DNA of 64,000 nucleotides from Paraescarpia echinospica (lineage: Eukaryota > Annelida > Polychaeta > Sabellida > Siboglinidae), in contig CM034531.1 of the NCBI GenBank assembly GCA_020002185.1, positions 45,832,574 to 45,896,573 on the forward strand, read 5' to 3'. The position numbers were made by a program, and so were the translations under genes. Position 1 is the stretch's first letter. Every line of letters begins with the position of its first letter. The notes beneath the pieces are model-generated. The model did no database searches and was not told the origin of the DNA. It was given only the letters and a program-made list of their open reading frames with translations. This document shows, piece after piece, positions 36,839 to 49,062 of this stretch.

Positions 36839-38552
36839 CTAAATCGCTAGTCCCTTTTTGAAGGCCTCATACTTGGCGATGAAGATAATCGGGTTGATGC
36901 AACAGTTGGTGAATACAAGAAGTACAGTCGCGTGGTAGACGTCGCAGAATCTAGATAGTCACCCCATCATAAACAAAGTGATATAAATCTTGTTTGGGGT
37001 TCAACATAAAAAGTAACATGGGTTGACAATGGCCAAAGTTTTGATGACGTTTCCGTTTGCTCTTTCATTAAGGTCTCCCTTGGCTGTTGACCGTTCTAGT
37101 GTTGTAGATTTCGCTTGGAATTACATCACTTCAGCCGCTCCATACGTAGCAGATGTTGACGACAAATTTATATTTATAACAACTGTGATAATAATATGCG
37201 TTTGCAAGGCAGTGTCTGTGCCGTTCCCGCGATTATCTCTGTTAGTAACGTTGGTCATGCGCTTGCGCAGTAGTCAGACATTTTGCATAACACACGCAAT
37301 GGATGAGAATAGGCAGTAATATATTGAAAATATCTGCAGCAACCCAACCGCTGCAACAGTGCGCCGAGATGACCAAAAAGACGTCACATAGCATCATCCT
37401 CGCAAGCCAATGGGTGAGAGTATGATCACTACCCTTGGCATTGTAAGGAAGTTAGCTAAATCAAACTCGTAATTGACTTCGCCGTACCACCCGTGAGGAC
37501 AGTGCAGACACTCGTCTGACCCGCGTCCAATTTCCAGGAATCCCGATATAATTACCCATTCGACCATGCTCACGAGCCACTGAGCGGCATTGTGTATTCA
37601 AATAATTACGTCTACTGCCCAAACAGTCCACGAAGACCACCCAGAACAGACTGGAATTTTCCGGGAAGCGATATTATTGGCTGAGCTTATCTTGAGAGTT
37701 TCGGCAGGCGATCTGCCAGGGGGTACTGAGACTGGTGCTATCTGCCTGGGGGTACTGAGACTGGTGCGATCTGCCTGGGGGTACAGAGACTGGTGCGATC
37801 TGCCAGGGGGTACTGAGACTGGTGCGATCTGCCTGGGGATACTGGGACTGATGTGATCTGCCAGGGGGTACTGAGACTGGTGCGATCTGACAGGGGGTAC
37901 TGAGACTGGTGCGATCTGCCTGGGGGTACTGAGACTGATGTGATCTGCCAGGGGGTACTGAGACTGGTGTAATCAGCAACGCCCCCTGGCGTGCGAGTGC
38001 GCATTGCACCAGCATTTCACATACCCACTTGTTGGTTTTATGAAGGAACCTATGATCAGAAAGCCGACCACCCAGAAAGCAGTCAATGCATTCGCTTCAG
38101 TTTTCGTGAACGACACCTTATGCCACATTGAATGGACTATGGCCATTTAGCGCTCAAAGGAGATGGCCATGAGGTTGTACGTTGATGATAGTATCAGTCC
38201 CCACAACGGAAGCTGTGTTTTCCACAGCTTACAAAACTAGTCTTCGTTGAAGCCAGTGGGACGTTTCGTCGGAAAATATACATATGTGTTAATCAAAATA
38301 AGGAACGCCGACAAAGCAGTCGTTGAAAGTTTGATTTAAAATGCAGATTGACTTCACTTGCTGGAAGAGTTTCTGGTACTTAATAGTAACATTGACGATA
38401 AAGAGGTTTCCCACGACACCCGTCACTCCGATGCCGTTTTGGGTCGCTCTCATAGCAGGCTACACCGGGTTTCTTGTCACTGGACTGACAACTGTCGAGT
38501 TGAGAAAACTTCTGCCGACCTCCAGAACTTCGCTCGTGACGTTTCAATCCAT
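36839..38552 (-). pseudogene. GPCR C: pseudogene split by a TIR element
   Basis: Minus-strand class A receptor related to A. The start is at 38552, immediately followed by a stop at codon 3. TM1 keeps a G-V-V-G-N motif, and 'QTFND' marks TM2. The 'SSTYNLMAIS' segment before the DRY site is recognisable, but the DRY position reads E-R-stop. TM4 is followed by an ECL2-like stretch into which a 607-bp TIR element is inserted (37395-38001). TM5 resumes near 37340 ('LLPILIHCVCY'), the third loop is short and degraded, TM6 is garbled, and TM7 ends with an NPIIF-type motif and A-F-K-K-G-L before the stop at 36839. It is unrelated to the palindrome, lying just outside it. Confidence 0.88.
37395..38001 (-). 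mobile_element. Second copy of the 445-bp TIR element, with 29-bp repeat expansion
   Basis: Its right TIR (CATCCTCGCAAGCC on the plus strand at 37395-37408) is identical to that of the 6015-6459 copy; the other end (to 38001) is more diverged. Degenerate 8-bp flanks (CATAGCAT and CATTGCAC on the plus strand, 6 of 8 matching) fit the 8-bp TSD. Internal blocks match 6255-6460. Positions 37710-37970 hold nine 29-bp units beginning GATCTGCC; the other copy has just one unit-like stretch near 6065-6090. It sits in the ECL2 region of GPCR C. Confidence 0.82.
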
Positions 38553-38597
38553 TGTGCGTTCTAGTATATGTGTGCATACTTGGCGTCCGTTCACATG

Positions 38598-38620
38598 ATT
38601 GGCTTACCAGATGAACCAAT
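38598..38620 (-). promoter_or_regulatory. ATTGG/CCAAT pair upstream of GPCR C
   Basis: ATTGG at 38598-38602 and CCAAT at 38616-38620 on the plus strand, the same spacing and surrounding bases as at GPCR A, 46 bp from the C start. Confidence 0.55.
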
Positions 38621-39099
38621 CAAATTGTTTTGATGTGCGTGTATGCGCGTGTGTGCGTGTGTGCGCGTGTGTGTGTGCGTGTGTGCGTGTGTGCAATTTC
38701 GTTATAAAAGGGCAAAACAAAAATTTACACTCCGTTATCGAAAGCACCAATTATTCTTTAAACGGACATACTACTGTGGTAGTTTCCGCAAAATGACACT
38801 TTCACGGTTAAAAGACTAACTATAATTATATTTTAGTTGTCAAACGGTAAGTTTAATTGAAGCTATGTCTAAAAACAGTTTGCTTGTTAAAAAAAAGCAA
38901 TGTATTCTTAAAAAGGCAAGTTATTAGGAAAAAAAATCGAAACCTCCACTTTTATTGTAACAACATCAAAGATGTTACATAACCTGAAGTTCACGGAATT
39001 GGGGAAGGAATGATAACTTGGATAGAAAAGGGTTGACAGATACAAGAGAAGAGAGTAATAGCAGAAAGAGAGATTGAAAATTGGGAAGAAAAACAGTTT

Positions 39100-39735
39100 G
39101 GAGTGGAGTGCCACAGGAGTCAGTATTGGGACATATATTATTCTTAATACCGGGTATATATGATTTGGAGGAGGTTGTGGGATTGTTGCATCAAAGGGTA
39201 TTCAAATTATAGGGCTAATCAGAAGAAATATAACATATAAAGAGAAACCGTTTATTGTACCACTATTCAAAGCAATAGTTAGGCCACATTTAGACTATTG
39301 CATACAAACACGAAGGCCTTATCGTAAGAACGACATAGATCAGCTAGAAAGAACACAACAAAGAGCTACCAAGATGATTCCTGAGCTGAAAAATGTTAGT
39401 TATGAAAGCCATCTGATTGAATGTGGGTTGACAACTTTAGCGAATAGGACAAAAAGGGGAGACCAAATAGAAGTGTTTAACATATTGAAGGGTTATGAAA
39501 ATATTGATAAATAAAAAAACAACATAGACTGGATTCGAGAAAATACTCATTTTTCGCAGAGGACAATATACGACTGGAATAGATTATCTGATGAGTGCGT
39601 TAATTCTAGCAATGTGATTGTGTTTAAAACAGAATTGATAGATATCTGATATGGGCGGGTTACACGTAATTGGAAATTTTTTGGATTCTCGATAAACCTA
39701 AGACTTTCTAGTCCACATGCCACCCAGAGCGTATA
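39100..39735 (+). mobile_element. CR1/Rex-like LINE 3' remnant
   Basis: The reading includes a decayed 'SGVPQ.SVLG' box, then 'IGLIRRNI.YKEK.', 'VRPHLDYC', 'ERTQQRATKMIPEL' and 'IEVFNILKGYENID'. These match, piece for piece, the C-terminal region of the LINE at 61054-64000, including its 3' UTR (TCTCGATAA...CCACCCAGAG). Most of the RT between the PQG box and the thumb is deleted. Confidence 0.85.
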
Positions 39736-39984
39736 GCTTTGGATGGTTACCTTGTTAAATACATTTAAAAAATACCTCATACAAAAAAGAGAACAATTTG
39801 CTGCGTATGTCAGTTTCAGAAGAATCGACCATATTTGACAAGACACGATACCACCAACAGGGCGTTTTTAAGAAGGCCATCCGACAGTGTTACAGCTGTA
39901 TTAGAATTATATCATAGAAATATTGTCACGGAAGGAAGCCAATACACTCCGGATGTTAGGCAAAATAAACAGCAGCCAGGAGCG

Positions 39985-40180
39985 GCAATGTGACAAAACA
40001 AACTGCGGGATGAACGGCAATGTGACAAAGGCAAACAGCGGTCATGTTCAGTACTGTTACAAAACAAGTAGCGGGCAGGATCGATATTGTGACAAAACAA
40101 ATGGGGGGGAGTATCGGTAATATGATTAAAACAACGAGAAGGATCGGTAATGTGACGAAGCAAACAGCGGGAAAGATATG
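39985..40180 (+). repeat. Degenerate ~33-bp minisatellite, about six copies
   Basis: Units start GGCAATGTGACAAA or variants and end in a G-rich stretch plus GGATC-like bases. Unit length varies around 30-35 bp and the units are diverged, so this is an old array. Confidence 0.75.
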
Positions 40181-42278
40181 TAATTGTTACTATTCCCGTA
40201 TGTCTGAGAAATAACTCGGCATGGCTACTTCTCTACATGATTTGCCGTAATACAACTGGATCACCACGATACCCTAATTAGGCTAGATGCTAGATACGTT
40301 TTTCATAGTTAACACGAACATTCGTTACATAGCTTGCATCGAAATTCGAAACAAATACGGTATTGTAGCAGATCCACGTTCACAGAAAAAAGCAGACATC
40401 AAAGGAAGTATCAGACAAAATACCCCACGGTAACAAAACAAATGTATCCACATTGCCGCGAACTACGTATTACAAACCCCATTCTAGAAATGAATCCCCT
40501 CCACTCAAAGCCCCACGCATGTTCCTGTTAAACCAACGACTTGACTATCAATGATAACCACAAGAAATGTGCACATAATGTGTGTCTGTATGCGCACATC
40601 TTTGTTAGCGATTCCAGTTTTGAACAAATACAAGTAATACAAATACGGCCAACGAATCAACTTCTTCTTGGAAACCCCTGTTTATGACGCCTTCTCCTTA
40701 AGCGACCCAGCAATAAACGTAGGTTCTACAAAATATGATGAATGCTGACATTCTAATTTGACCTGTTCCATATGTAAATACTGGTCATTTTAAAGATATA
40801 ACAAATGTGTAGAGAACCGATTTACCGGGGATTGTTGTTTTCTATTCTGTAATGTGAAATGAACTAACAAATACAAATGCGCAACGTTAACACAAAATAT
40901 CAAAAAACAACCATCCATGAGAATGTACCGAGGCATCATACGTTAAACTAATAGTCATGGGCACTGCGTCATGTGATAACACCCGATGGGCAATAAATAA
41001 TTAGAAGATCTCACCTATTTTTTTGATGTCTATACAGTCCAAGTCTGATTTTTGTGGCCGTTCAGATATTTTGGTGGTGGCAAAGGTTAAATTAATGGGA
41101 GGGCCAGAAGCGGGCGTCAATAAACTGTGGAAGATACAGTATGTATGAGAAAACGAAAGAAAGAGTAATGGAGGACCTGGGGTATATAGAGTGATCCTCA
41201 AGTTAAGATCGGTTTGAGGAAAGGAAGTGCACAGGATCCGTAACTACAAGAAGCGCTGGTGATGCCGTCGAAGGAGTTGGTCGAGAAGTATGAGCAGGAA
41301 GAAATAAAGTGACGTGGGTTTGAATAGCTGTTGTACATCAGGCTGGAGGTTAGGCGACCATGCAATGGGGTGAGTTTGCCAGAATGGTTAGTGATGACGT
41401 ATGGTAGGAGGCAATCAGGAAAACATCACCTGGCATGAATGCACGAAAGAATATAGAGGTAGTCACGTGTGTAGCGGTAGTCACGAGAGATCACACGCAA
41501 TCAAAAGTGTTAACAACGGGACGGGAGGTGTGATCTCACAAGGATTTTAATGTGTGAACTGTGTTGTGTGCGTATGGCAGTTTGTGTGTGTTAACATAAG
41601 ATGGCAGCACTGGATCGACTCCGATCCGCGAGTGTTTGTCGTCATCACACGCACAGCATTGGTGCGCACCCAATCAGACGCGAGTTTACTACGTTCAACC
41701 TATCACGCAATCCGTAACACTGGTCCTACGTTTATGGTATTGGCTGTTTTTGTCAATCTGGCGTGGTGACTTTCTTTGCTTTACTGATAATAATTAATGC
41801 CCAACACTTTGTTTACAGTTTCCTTGTACTTTTCCCCATAGGGTCTTGAGAAGGTTTTAATGTGTACATTTTTTATTTCAAATGCATACACAATATGTAT
41901 GCACCCCTTTGACCTTTGTAACAATTTACATTGTTTTAGGACTTCCCCGTATATTTCCCATTGGATTTTGAAAATGTTTTAGTAAATACACTTTTATTTC
42001 AGTATGAATACAGTACGTTGTCCTTTAGTACAATTGACATCGTGTTTTGAAGTTTTTATGTACATCAATATGCATGTATTTTTTTACTGTTGGTACCATT
42101 AATAAATTACCTTTACCAACAATTGCTCTGTGTCTTCCTGTAGTAGATTAGCTAAGGGTATTGCCATTAAGCATCAGCAGAGTTTATATATCAATGTTTT
42201 ATGTTGATATTAATGTGATGTGCATACATCTGTATATACATATAGTGCAGTCCATGTGCAATGTTTCCTTCATATATG
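40181..42278. other. Intergenic, no recognised gene
   Basis: AT-rich sequence with only short ORFs lacking motifs. A ~100-bp dispersed repeat lies at 41520-41620. AT-rich stretches near 41820-42100 contain loose internal repeats around GAATACAGTA and TTTTAATGTGTAC. Confidence 0.5.
41520..41620 (+). repeat. Dispersed ~100-bp repeat (copy 1)
   Basis: Begins GGAGGTGTGATCTCACAAGG and continues through a GTGTGTGTTAACATAAGATGGCAG-like stretch. Its inverted partner is at 51545-51640, with only small differences. Flanking sequence does not match, so this is a mobile or dispersed unit and not part of a longer inverted repeat. Confidence 0.75.
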
Positions 42279-45200
42279 AAAAAAACATCTTGGAAATATA
42301 TATAGACCACCTAGAGATATAACCGAAAGTTATCGTATATTTACAAACGAATTTGCATAAAATTTAGTTGATTTACAAAAATCTAAAAGTGAAATCATAA
42401 TTGCAGGAGATTACAATATTGACTTGTTTAAAATTAACGAAAACCCCATAATATGTGAATATTTCGATACAATCGTTTCACATGGTTTCTTCCCTAAAAT
42501 TACTAAGCCAACACGACTTTCAGAATATCATGGAACACTCATTGATAATTTGCTATGCAATTTGTCAAAAGGATTCTTCAAATCCTCAGCTAGTATTTTA
42601 GTGAGCAATAATTCTGATCACTTTCCGTACTTTCTAAGTCTGGACTATGTCGAAACCTCTAATGCGATACCAAGGTTTGTACGAATAAAACAACAAAATC
42701 TTGACTCACTCAGTAAATTTAAACTGAAATAATTAACTCAAATCGTTATGATAAACTGAACACAGATACTCATACGGATCTGAATGAAAACTACAATATC
42801 CTCGATGAAATTGTTACTGCAGCTATGGATAAAATTCTACCTATTAAAGAAATTAAATTTAACAAATATAAACATAAGAAAACTCCTTGGATTACCAAGG
42901 GCATTATTATGTCGATAAAGTTTAGAAACAAATTGTATTCGAGATTGAAACAGACTCACGTAAACACAGAGCATTACCATAAACTTAAACCAGACTTACA
43001 TACTGATAATAAAATTCTGAAAAGTAATATTAGTTTAGCTAAGCAAATGCATAACCAATCCAGTTTTGAAAAGCATAAGCATGATGTTAAAAAGACGTGG
43101 TGTTTAATTAAAGAAATTATTCAGAAAAATCAAAAGAAAGAACAATTTCCAGATTTGTTCAAAGTCGATGGGGAAATGATTAGCGATAAATGCATTATTG
43201 CAAACAGATTTAACAAGTTTTTGTACTAATGCTGGTCCTACTCTATCCTCTAAAACAACTACTAGTGGAGGTAAATCATACAAATATTACCTGAATAACC
43301 CGATCTTTCACACCTTCAGCTTTATCCCAATTAACATGGAAACTACTGTTAATATAATTGATCGTTTACCTCCAAAATCAAGTTGTGGAAAAGACGGTAT
43401 TTCATCACCATTACTAAAATTGATGAAAAAATGATGTCAGCAATGCATTAACTCTAATTATTAATCAATCAATAATAACTGGTATATTTCCAGACAAATT
43501 GAAAATTGCAAACGTCATACCCCTTTTCAAAAAGGTAATGTTTCTGACTTTAACAATTATCGTCCTATTTCTATCCTTCCCTTGATTTAAAAAAAATTAG
43601 AAAGGGCTATGTTTGATCAAATCCACGATCACTTCCATTCTAAAGCGTTATACTTCTTCTTCTTCCATGTGCCATGTCTGTCACAGGCGTTGGCGATCAT
43701 GGCCCTCCAAACCGCACGGTCGTGTGTAGTTTGTAGCAGTTCTGTTGTGCTCCTTCCACACCATGTTGAGAGACTATTTTTTATTGTTATTCTCTGCCGT
43801 TCTCTGGATCTTTTTCCTTGTATCTTTCCTGTTGTTACTATTTATTCTAACTTTTTCTTTCTCATGACATGGCCTATAAATCGTGCTTGTTGTGTTCTAA
43901 CTTTGTTGATGATCTTTCTTTTTGATTTGGCTGTCCTAAGGATGACTTCATGCTTTGCTCTGCAGTCCATGGCACTCGCAGCATTCTTCTTAAGAACCAC
44001 ATTTCAGTGGCTTCTATGGATTTTTGTGAACTTTTGATTGTTGTCCAGGATTCACATCCATATAGCAATATGGGCTCTATGTAACATTGCAGTACACGTT
44101 TTCTCACTTCAATTGATATATTTTTATTTGTTAAAATGTTTTTCATGTGGTGAAAAGCTGTTTTGGCTTGAGCAATTCTTCTCTTTATCTCAGCGTTGCA
44201 TCCACCGTCGGATGTTATTAGTGATCCCAGATAGTTAAACGTTCGGAATTGCTTCAAAACAGTGCCATATGCTACCATGTTGCATGTTGGAGTGTAATTT
44301 TTCTTTGAGATGACCATGATTTACGTTTTCTTTTTTGTTCAGGGACAGACCTTTTTTTTCACTTTCCCTTATTACTGTATCTAGGCATCTGTTGTAGATC
44401 TATTTCGTTCTCAGCAATCAGTACCGTGTCGTCTGCATATTGTAAAAAATTCATGTTGTATCCCCCTACTTGAATGCCTGGCATATCATCTAATGTGCAC
44501 ACCCTTGTCTTACACCACGTTTTATTGCTTGAAATTTAGTTATGTCATTTTCTATTCGTATTGCTGCTGTTTGTTCCCAGTACAGATTTCTCACAACTCT
44601 CAGATCTTTCCCATCAATGTTCAAACTTTCCAGCATTGATATGATTTTTTCATGACGAACTCTGTCAAATGCCTTTGTGTAATCAATAAAACATACCTAC
44701 AGATCTTTCTGTACTTCCAGTGCTCTCTCAATCAGTGTTCGTAAGATGTATATTGCATTACTTGTACCTTTATCTTCTACAAATCCTCATTGTTCTTCAG
44801 CAATTTCCGGCTTTTTTATTTCTCATTCTGGTCATAATAATTTTAAGCAACATCTTGGTGAAGTGACTCATGAATAATTGTACGGTGTAGTTCACATTCA
44901 ATCGTACCTGGCTTCTTTGGTATTGTTACAAAAATGGATCTGGATAAATCAGTTGGGATTCGTCCGCTCTCATATATTTTGTTCAAGAAGTCTGTTACTA
45001 TATCAATACCAAATTCCTCTAAACACTCAATCATTTCAAAGGTAATATTATCTGGTCCAGCAGCTTTTCCCTTTTTCATTGATCTGATGGCTTTTCGAAC
45101 CTCGTCCTTCAATATAGGAGGACCATCAAAGTTCTTCTTAATTGATGGTCTTTCATCATCGTACAGTTCACCAATATATTCTGACCATCTCTCGAGTATT

Positions 45201-48200
45201 TTGTCTTTGTCCATTTGATATGTTTCATTCTTTAGATCTCAGGCAACCTGTAGCTGAGCATGTTCTTTTCCCTGTGATTTCTCTTATTCTAGCATGCATG
45301 GATTTTATGTCGTGCTTATTCTGCTGTTCAATTTCTTTGCATTGTTCATTAAGCCATTCCTCTTTCGCTAGATTATATTTGGCCGTTATATCCTTGTTCA
45401 TTGCTACATATGCATCATGATTTTGCTTAATTTTCCTCCTTTCGTCCAACAACTTTAGAAGATCGTCAGTCAGCCATTTTTTCTTTGTTTTCTGCATTGC
45501 TTAGGAATATTTTCTTCTGCAGCCTGTGTGATTGATTTCTTCATTTGTTCCCATTGGTCGTCCACATCTTGAATGTCATTCAGAACATTGAAACTGTTTT
45601 GTACTGCTACATTGAATTTCTCTTTGATCGCAGAATCTGTTTTTAGTATAGTTTAGTTTCATGTTCCTTGTTGCTCTTTTCCTTTTCTTCAGTTTCAGTC
45701 GGAACTTGGCTCGCACTGGCACATGGTCGGAATCGCAGTCTGCCCCGGGAATGGTCTTTGCCACCAGTTGGGCATTTCTAAATCTTTTACTGACCAGGAT
45801 ATAATAATTTGGTTCCGTGTACGTTCTCCTGGACTTTTCCAAGTCCAAAGTCTTCTTGGGTGTTGTTGGAACCAGGTGTTTCCTACAATCATGTTATGAG
45901 ATTTTGCTCACTCTATTAGTTTATCTCCTCTCTCATTTCTGCTCCCCAGGCCATATGGACCAACTATGTCTTCGCATCTTTCCAACTTTAGCATTAAAGT
46001 CTCCCATAACTATTACAATCTCCTGTGATTTGCAATTTGATTTTGCTAATTCTAGATCATTATAAAATGTATCGTGCTCTTCATCAGATTTGTCTGCGGT
46101 TGGTGCATACACTTGTATGATGTTAATGTTAAATGGTTTGCCACTGATTTTCACCAAGATGATGCGATCCGATATGGTCCAGTATCCTAATAAGCATTTT
46201 GCATTTTTTTCTTCATCCAACAGAATTCCAACTCCTCTTTCATGTTTATCCCCTCCTGAGTAAATTATTGTGTTATTATCTGATGTCATCAATCCTGCCC
46301 CTGTCCATCTAACTTTACACATTCCCATTATATTTATCCTCAGTCTTGTCGCTTCTTGTTTGATGTTTTCTAGTTTTCCTTTCGGATATAGAGTTCTTAC
46401 ATTCCATGTAGCAATATTCAATATCTTTCTGCTGCACACAGTAGCTGGATAACGATCCGGTGTCACCTGTCGCACATGACTATCCCTACCGAGCGAGGTC
46501 GTCCTGTCAGAACTGTCAAAACAACCGTTCACGCTGTTAACATTATCTTCTGTGGTTTTGTGGTTCATGATTGTCTTGGGAAAGATTCAGCAGTGGTTTC
46601 CCATTGACTTCTGCTGGCTTTTGATTTGGTTTACTCCAAAGAACAGTAGCTCGTACTGAGCTGTGCTCGCCATCGTTGTCCATACAACTGGATCTTCCGC
46701 CGCCGGAACTGAGAGGACATGCTGTCCATCACATCCTCTGCTTTGCTATTTGTCCCATAGCTGGAACATGATTTGTGGGGGTCGGGACGTGTCCACACAC
46801 TGGTGGGCCCTGCACCCTGCACATATCGGGCTCATGCTTCTCCGCCAAGATTTTTCGTGGCTGGACCACTAGATCCCGTGCAGGTTTGGCCTGGTGCCGG
46901 AAGGTGTCCAGTTACCATATGGTGTCGCAAGGAGGCACTGCATAAGTCTTGATTGATGAGAGGCTATATACCAGAAGGAAAGACTTACGCACTCGGCTTT
47001 CTTTTCACCCGGATAAGGTTATCTGGCGGCTGAAGCTGAAAGCGGGAGGTCAGAAGCAAGCTACCAACCACTACACTACGCTACGGCACTAGGCGTTATA
47101 CTACAATAGCCAATATGGATTTAGAAAGAAACATTCTATTGAGCTTGCTACACTCGAAATCATAGACTGAATTATACAAGAACTTGATAAATCGGTGACT
47201 CCAGTAAATATATACCTTGATTTATCAAAAGCATGTGACACAATTTATCACAATATATTGGTACAGAAATTAAATTACTATGGATTAAATGACAAGGCTC
47301 TGGATCTTTATACGAGTTATATACAAAATCGTAAGCAGTACGTAGAAATTCAAAGTGTTAAGTCTGAGAAAATAGTCATCAACATTGGTGACCCTCAAGG
47401 TTCAATTTAAGGGTCACTCTTACTTATTATATGTATAAATGACATAGCACTTTCTAGTGACCTTTTCAAATTCATAACGTATGCTGTCGACACCACCCTA
47501 ACTAGTACACTAAACATATTTAACGATTCAGAAGGCCAAATGCGAAGGGAAAATATTAACAAAGAACTAACAAAGATTAGCAATTGGTTGAAAGCCAACA
47601 AACTGTCACTAAATGCCAAAAAGACTAAATTCATGATTTTTCAAATGCCTCAAAAGAAAGTAGAATACCCTGTATTACAAATAGATGGGGCATATATTGA
47701 ATGTGTAAATTATTTCAATTTTTAGGCATCACAATAAATAGCCATTTAAAATGGCAGAGTCATACAAACAAAATAGCAAATAACATATATAAAATAATAG
47801 GCATACTAAATAAACTTAAATACTTTTTACCACCTAATACCTTATATATTATGTACAATGCTCTTATTCTCCCTCATATTAATTATGGCATACTTTCATG
47901 GGGTCATCAGGCACATCGAAGTTTCAAAATACAGAAAAAAGCAATACGAATAATTAAGTAAATACAATGCTCACACAAGTCCTATTTTATAAGACTTAAG
48001 TTGCTAAAGTTGGATGACATTTATAAAATCCAACAATTAAAATGTTACTATAAATTAATTAACAATCTTTTACCCTACTACTTCAATGTTTTTCCAAGCA
48101 CACACATCTATGATATTCATCAGCACTGCACACGTGAAAGAAATAATTTGTATATGTCCAGATTCAAACATGAATTTGCGAAAAAATGCATTAGACACAA

Positions 48201-48657
48201 CATAGTAGAGACAGTTAACAATACACCAAGTATTATCATTAATAAAATTTACACCCACAGTCTATATGGTTTTTCAACATACACAAAAAAGTTTTTATTT
48301 CAAGTTATGAATCCACTTGTCTTATCCATAATTGCTTTATTTGTAATTCGTAATACGTATTAGAATGTATACCTAAGTGTCCATATGTACGTCAATGTGC
48401 ACACGAGTACATATAATCAGTCCTTGTATTATGGATGCATGTTGACACATTGAGTAATTATCAACTTTAAAAACAAGTCATATGCTATTCTGATTTGTGT
48501 CATGTAAATTTTATTGTTGTTTATATGTATGGGGTGGTTCTTGTGTTAGCGATATTATATATCTTAATGGGAGTCTCCCGACCTTATCTATTACTTGCGT
48601 TATTCGTTGTATATGTATCGTATTTATAGGTCAAATAAATTGATTCTGAGTTCTGAG
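42279..48657 (+). mobile_element. LINE with 7-10-bp TSD, split by a nested LINE
   Basis: The plus strand has endonuclease remnants ('YRPPRDI', 'AGDYNIDLFKIN' near 42405-42430, 'SDHFPYFLSL' near 42615), a basic linker (42825-43229) and the RT approach (43198-43434). The RT resumes after the nested insertion at 47093 ('SQYGFRKKHSIELATL', 'IYLDLSKACDTIYHNIL', then a decayed PQGSI box followed by a stop; 'YAVDTTLTS' replaces the Y-A-D-D box). The thumb lies at 47701-48363 ('LPHINYGILSWG'). It is 5'-truncated. The 3' tail is TTCTGAG repeats. TTCATATATG occurs exactly at 42269-42278 and at 48658-48667, its first three bases overlapping the tail, and is the target duplication. The tail type fits the CR1 group. 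Confidence 0.9.
43655..47092 (-). mobile_element. Nested LINE (RTE-like), near full length, with 10-bp TSD
   Basis: On the minus strand, a 5' region with short ORFs (46822-46631) is followed by an endonuclease (46568-45933) containing 'ILNIATWNVRTLY', 'IQVYAPTADKSDEEHD' and the catalytic 'VIVMGDFNAKVG'. Downstream come EN C-terminus pieces (45892-45576, 'DSDHVPVRAKF'), a linker (45497-45225) and the RT approach (45214-44843, 'KKGKAAGPDNITFEMI'). The RT core around 44700-44400 is frameshifted. The thumb/C-terminus lies at 44317-43874 ('FRTFNYLGSLITSDGG', 'YGCESWT', 'RRMLRVPWTAEQS'). The (AAG)n tail is at 43655-43667. GCGTTATACT at 43645-43654 and 47093-47102 is an exact target duplication; removing the insert restores the host LINE frame. 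Clade label provisional. Confidence 0.92.
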
Positions 48658-48667
48658 TTCATATATG

Positions 48668-49054
48668 GCAAGGTCAGAGGTGTTCTGTCTACCATTACAT
48701 TAGTAGTAGGCCCTATTTAGTTGGCGCCCGTGCAGTCAGTAATTTTACCATCACGTTACTTAATAACCTGTGTATATTCCCTAATATTCTACTGTACAAA
48801 ATATGGCACCATAACAAATATGACTGGATATTCTACACTGCAATTCCATATAAATAAAGTACGCCGTAAAGATGTTTCCGTATATTCTACATTATTTTTC
48901 CGTAAAAATACGGTATACCATCAATATGCTACCGTATATTTTACAGTATTATTCCATAAAAAATACGGTACTGCGTAAGTCATATACCGTTAAATTTTCG
49001 GGACTCCGTTGGCACCCGTGCTGCCAGTCATTTTACCGTAATGTTTATGGTACA
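48668..49054. other. AT-rich stretch with local repeats
   Basis: A direct repeat (TTGGCGCCCGTGC near 48721, TTGGCACCCGTGC near 49009) flanks several copies of CCGTATATT-like motifs. Apparent ORFs have no recognised motif. Confidence 0.5.
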
Positions 49055-49062
49055 TTTCTAAG

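Noticed and set aside
37710..37970. CRISPR-like array (29-bp unit)
   Set aside because: Units are contiguous with no spacers, and the context is an animal genome.
37674..38015. Open frames of ~100 codons over 37674-38015
   Set aside because: They arise from the 29-bp array within a TIR element; several frames are open at once.
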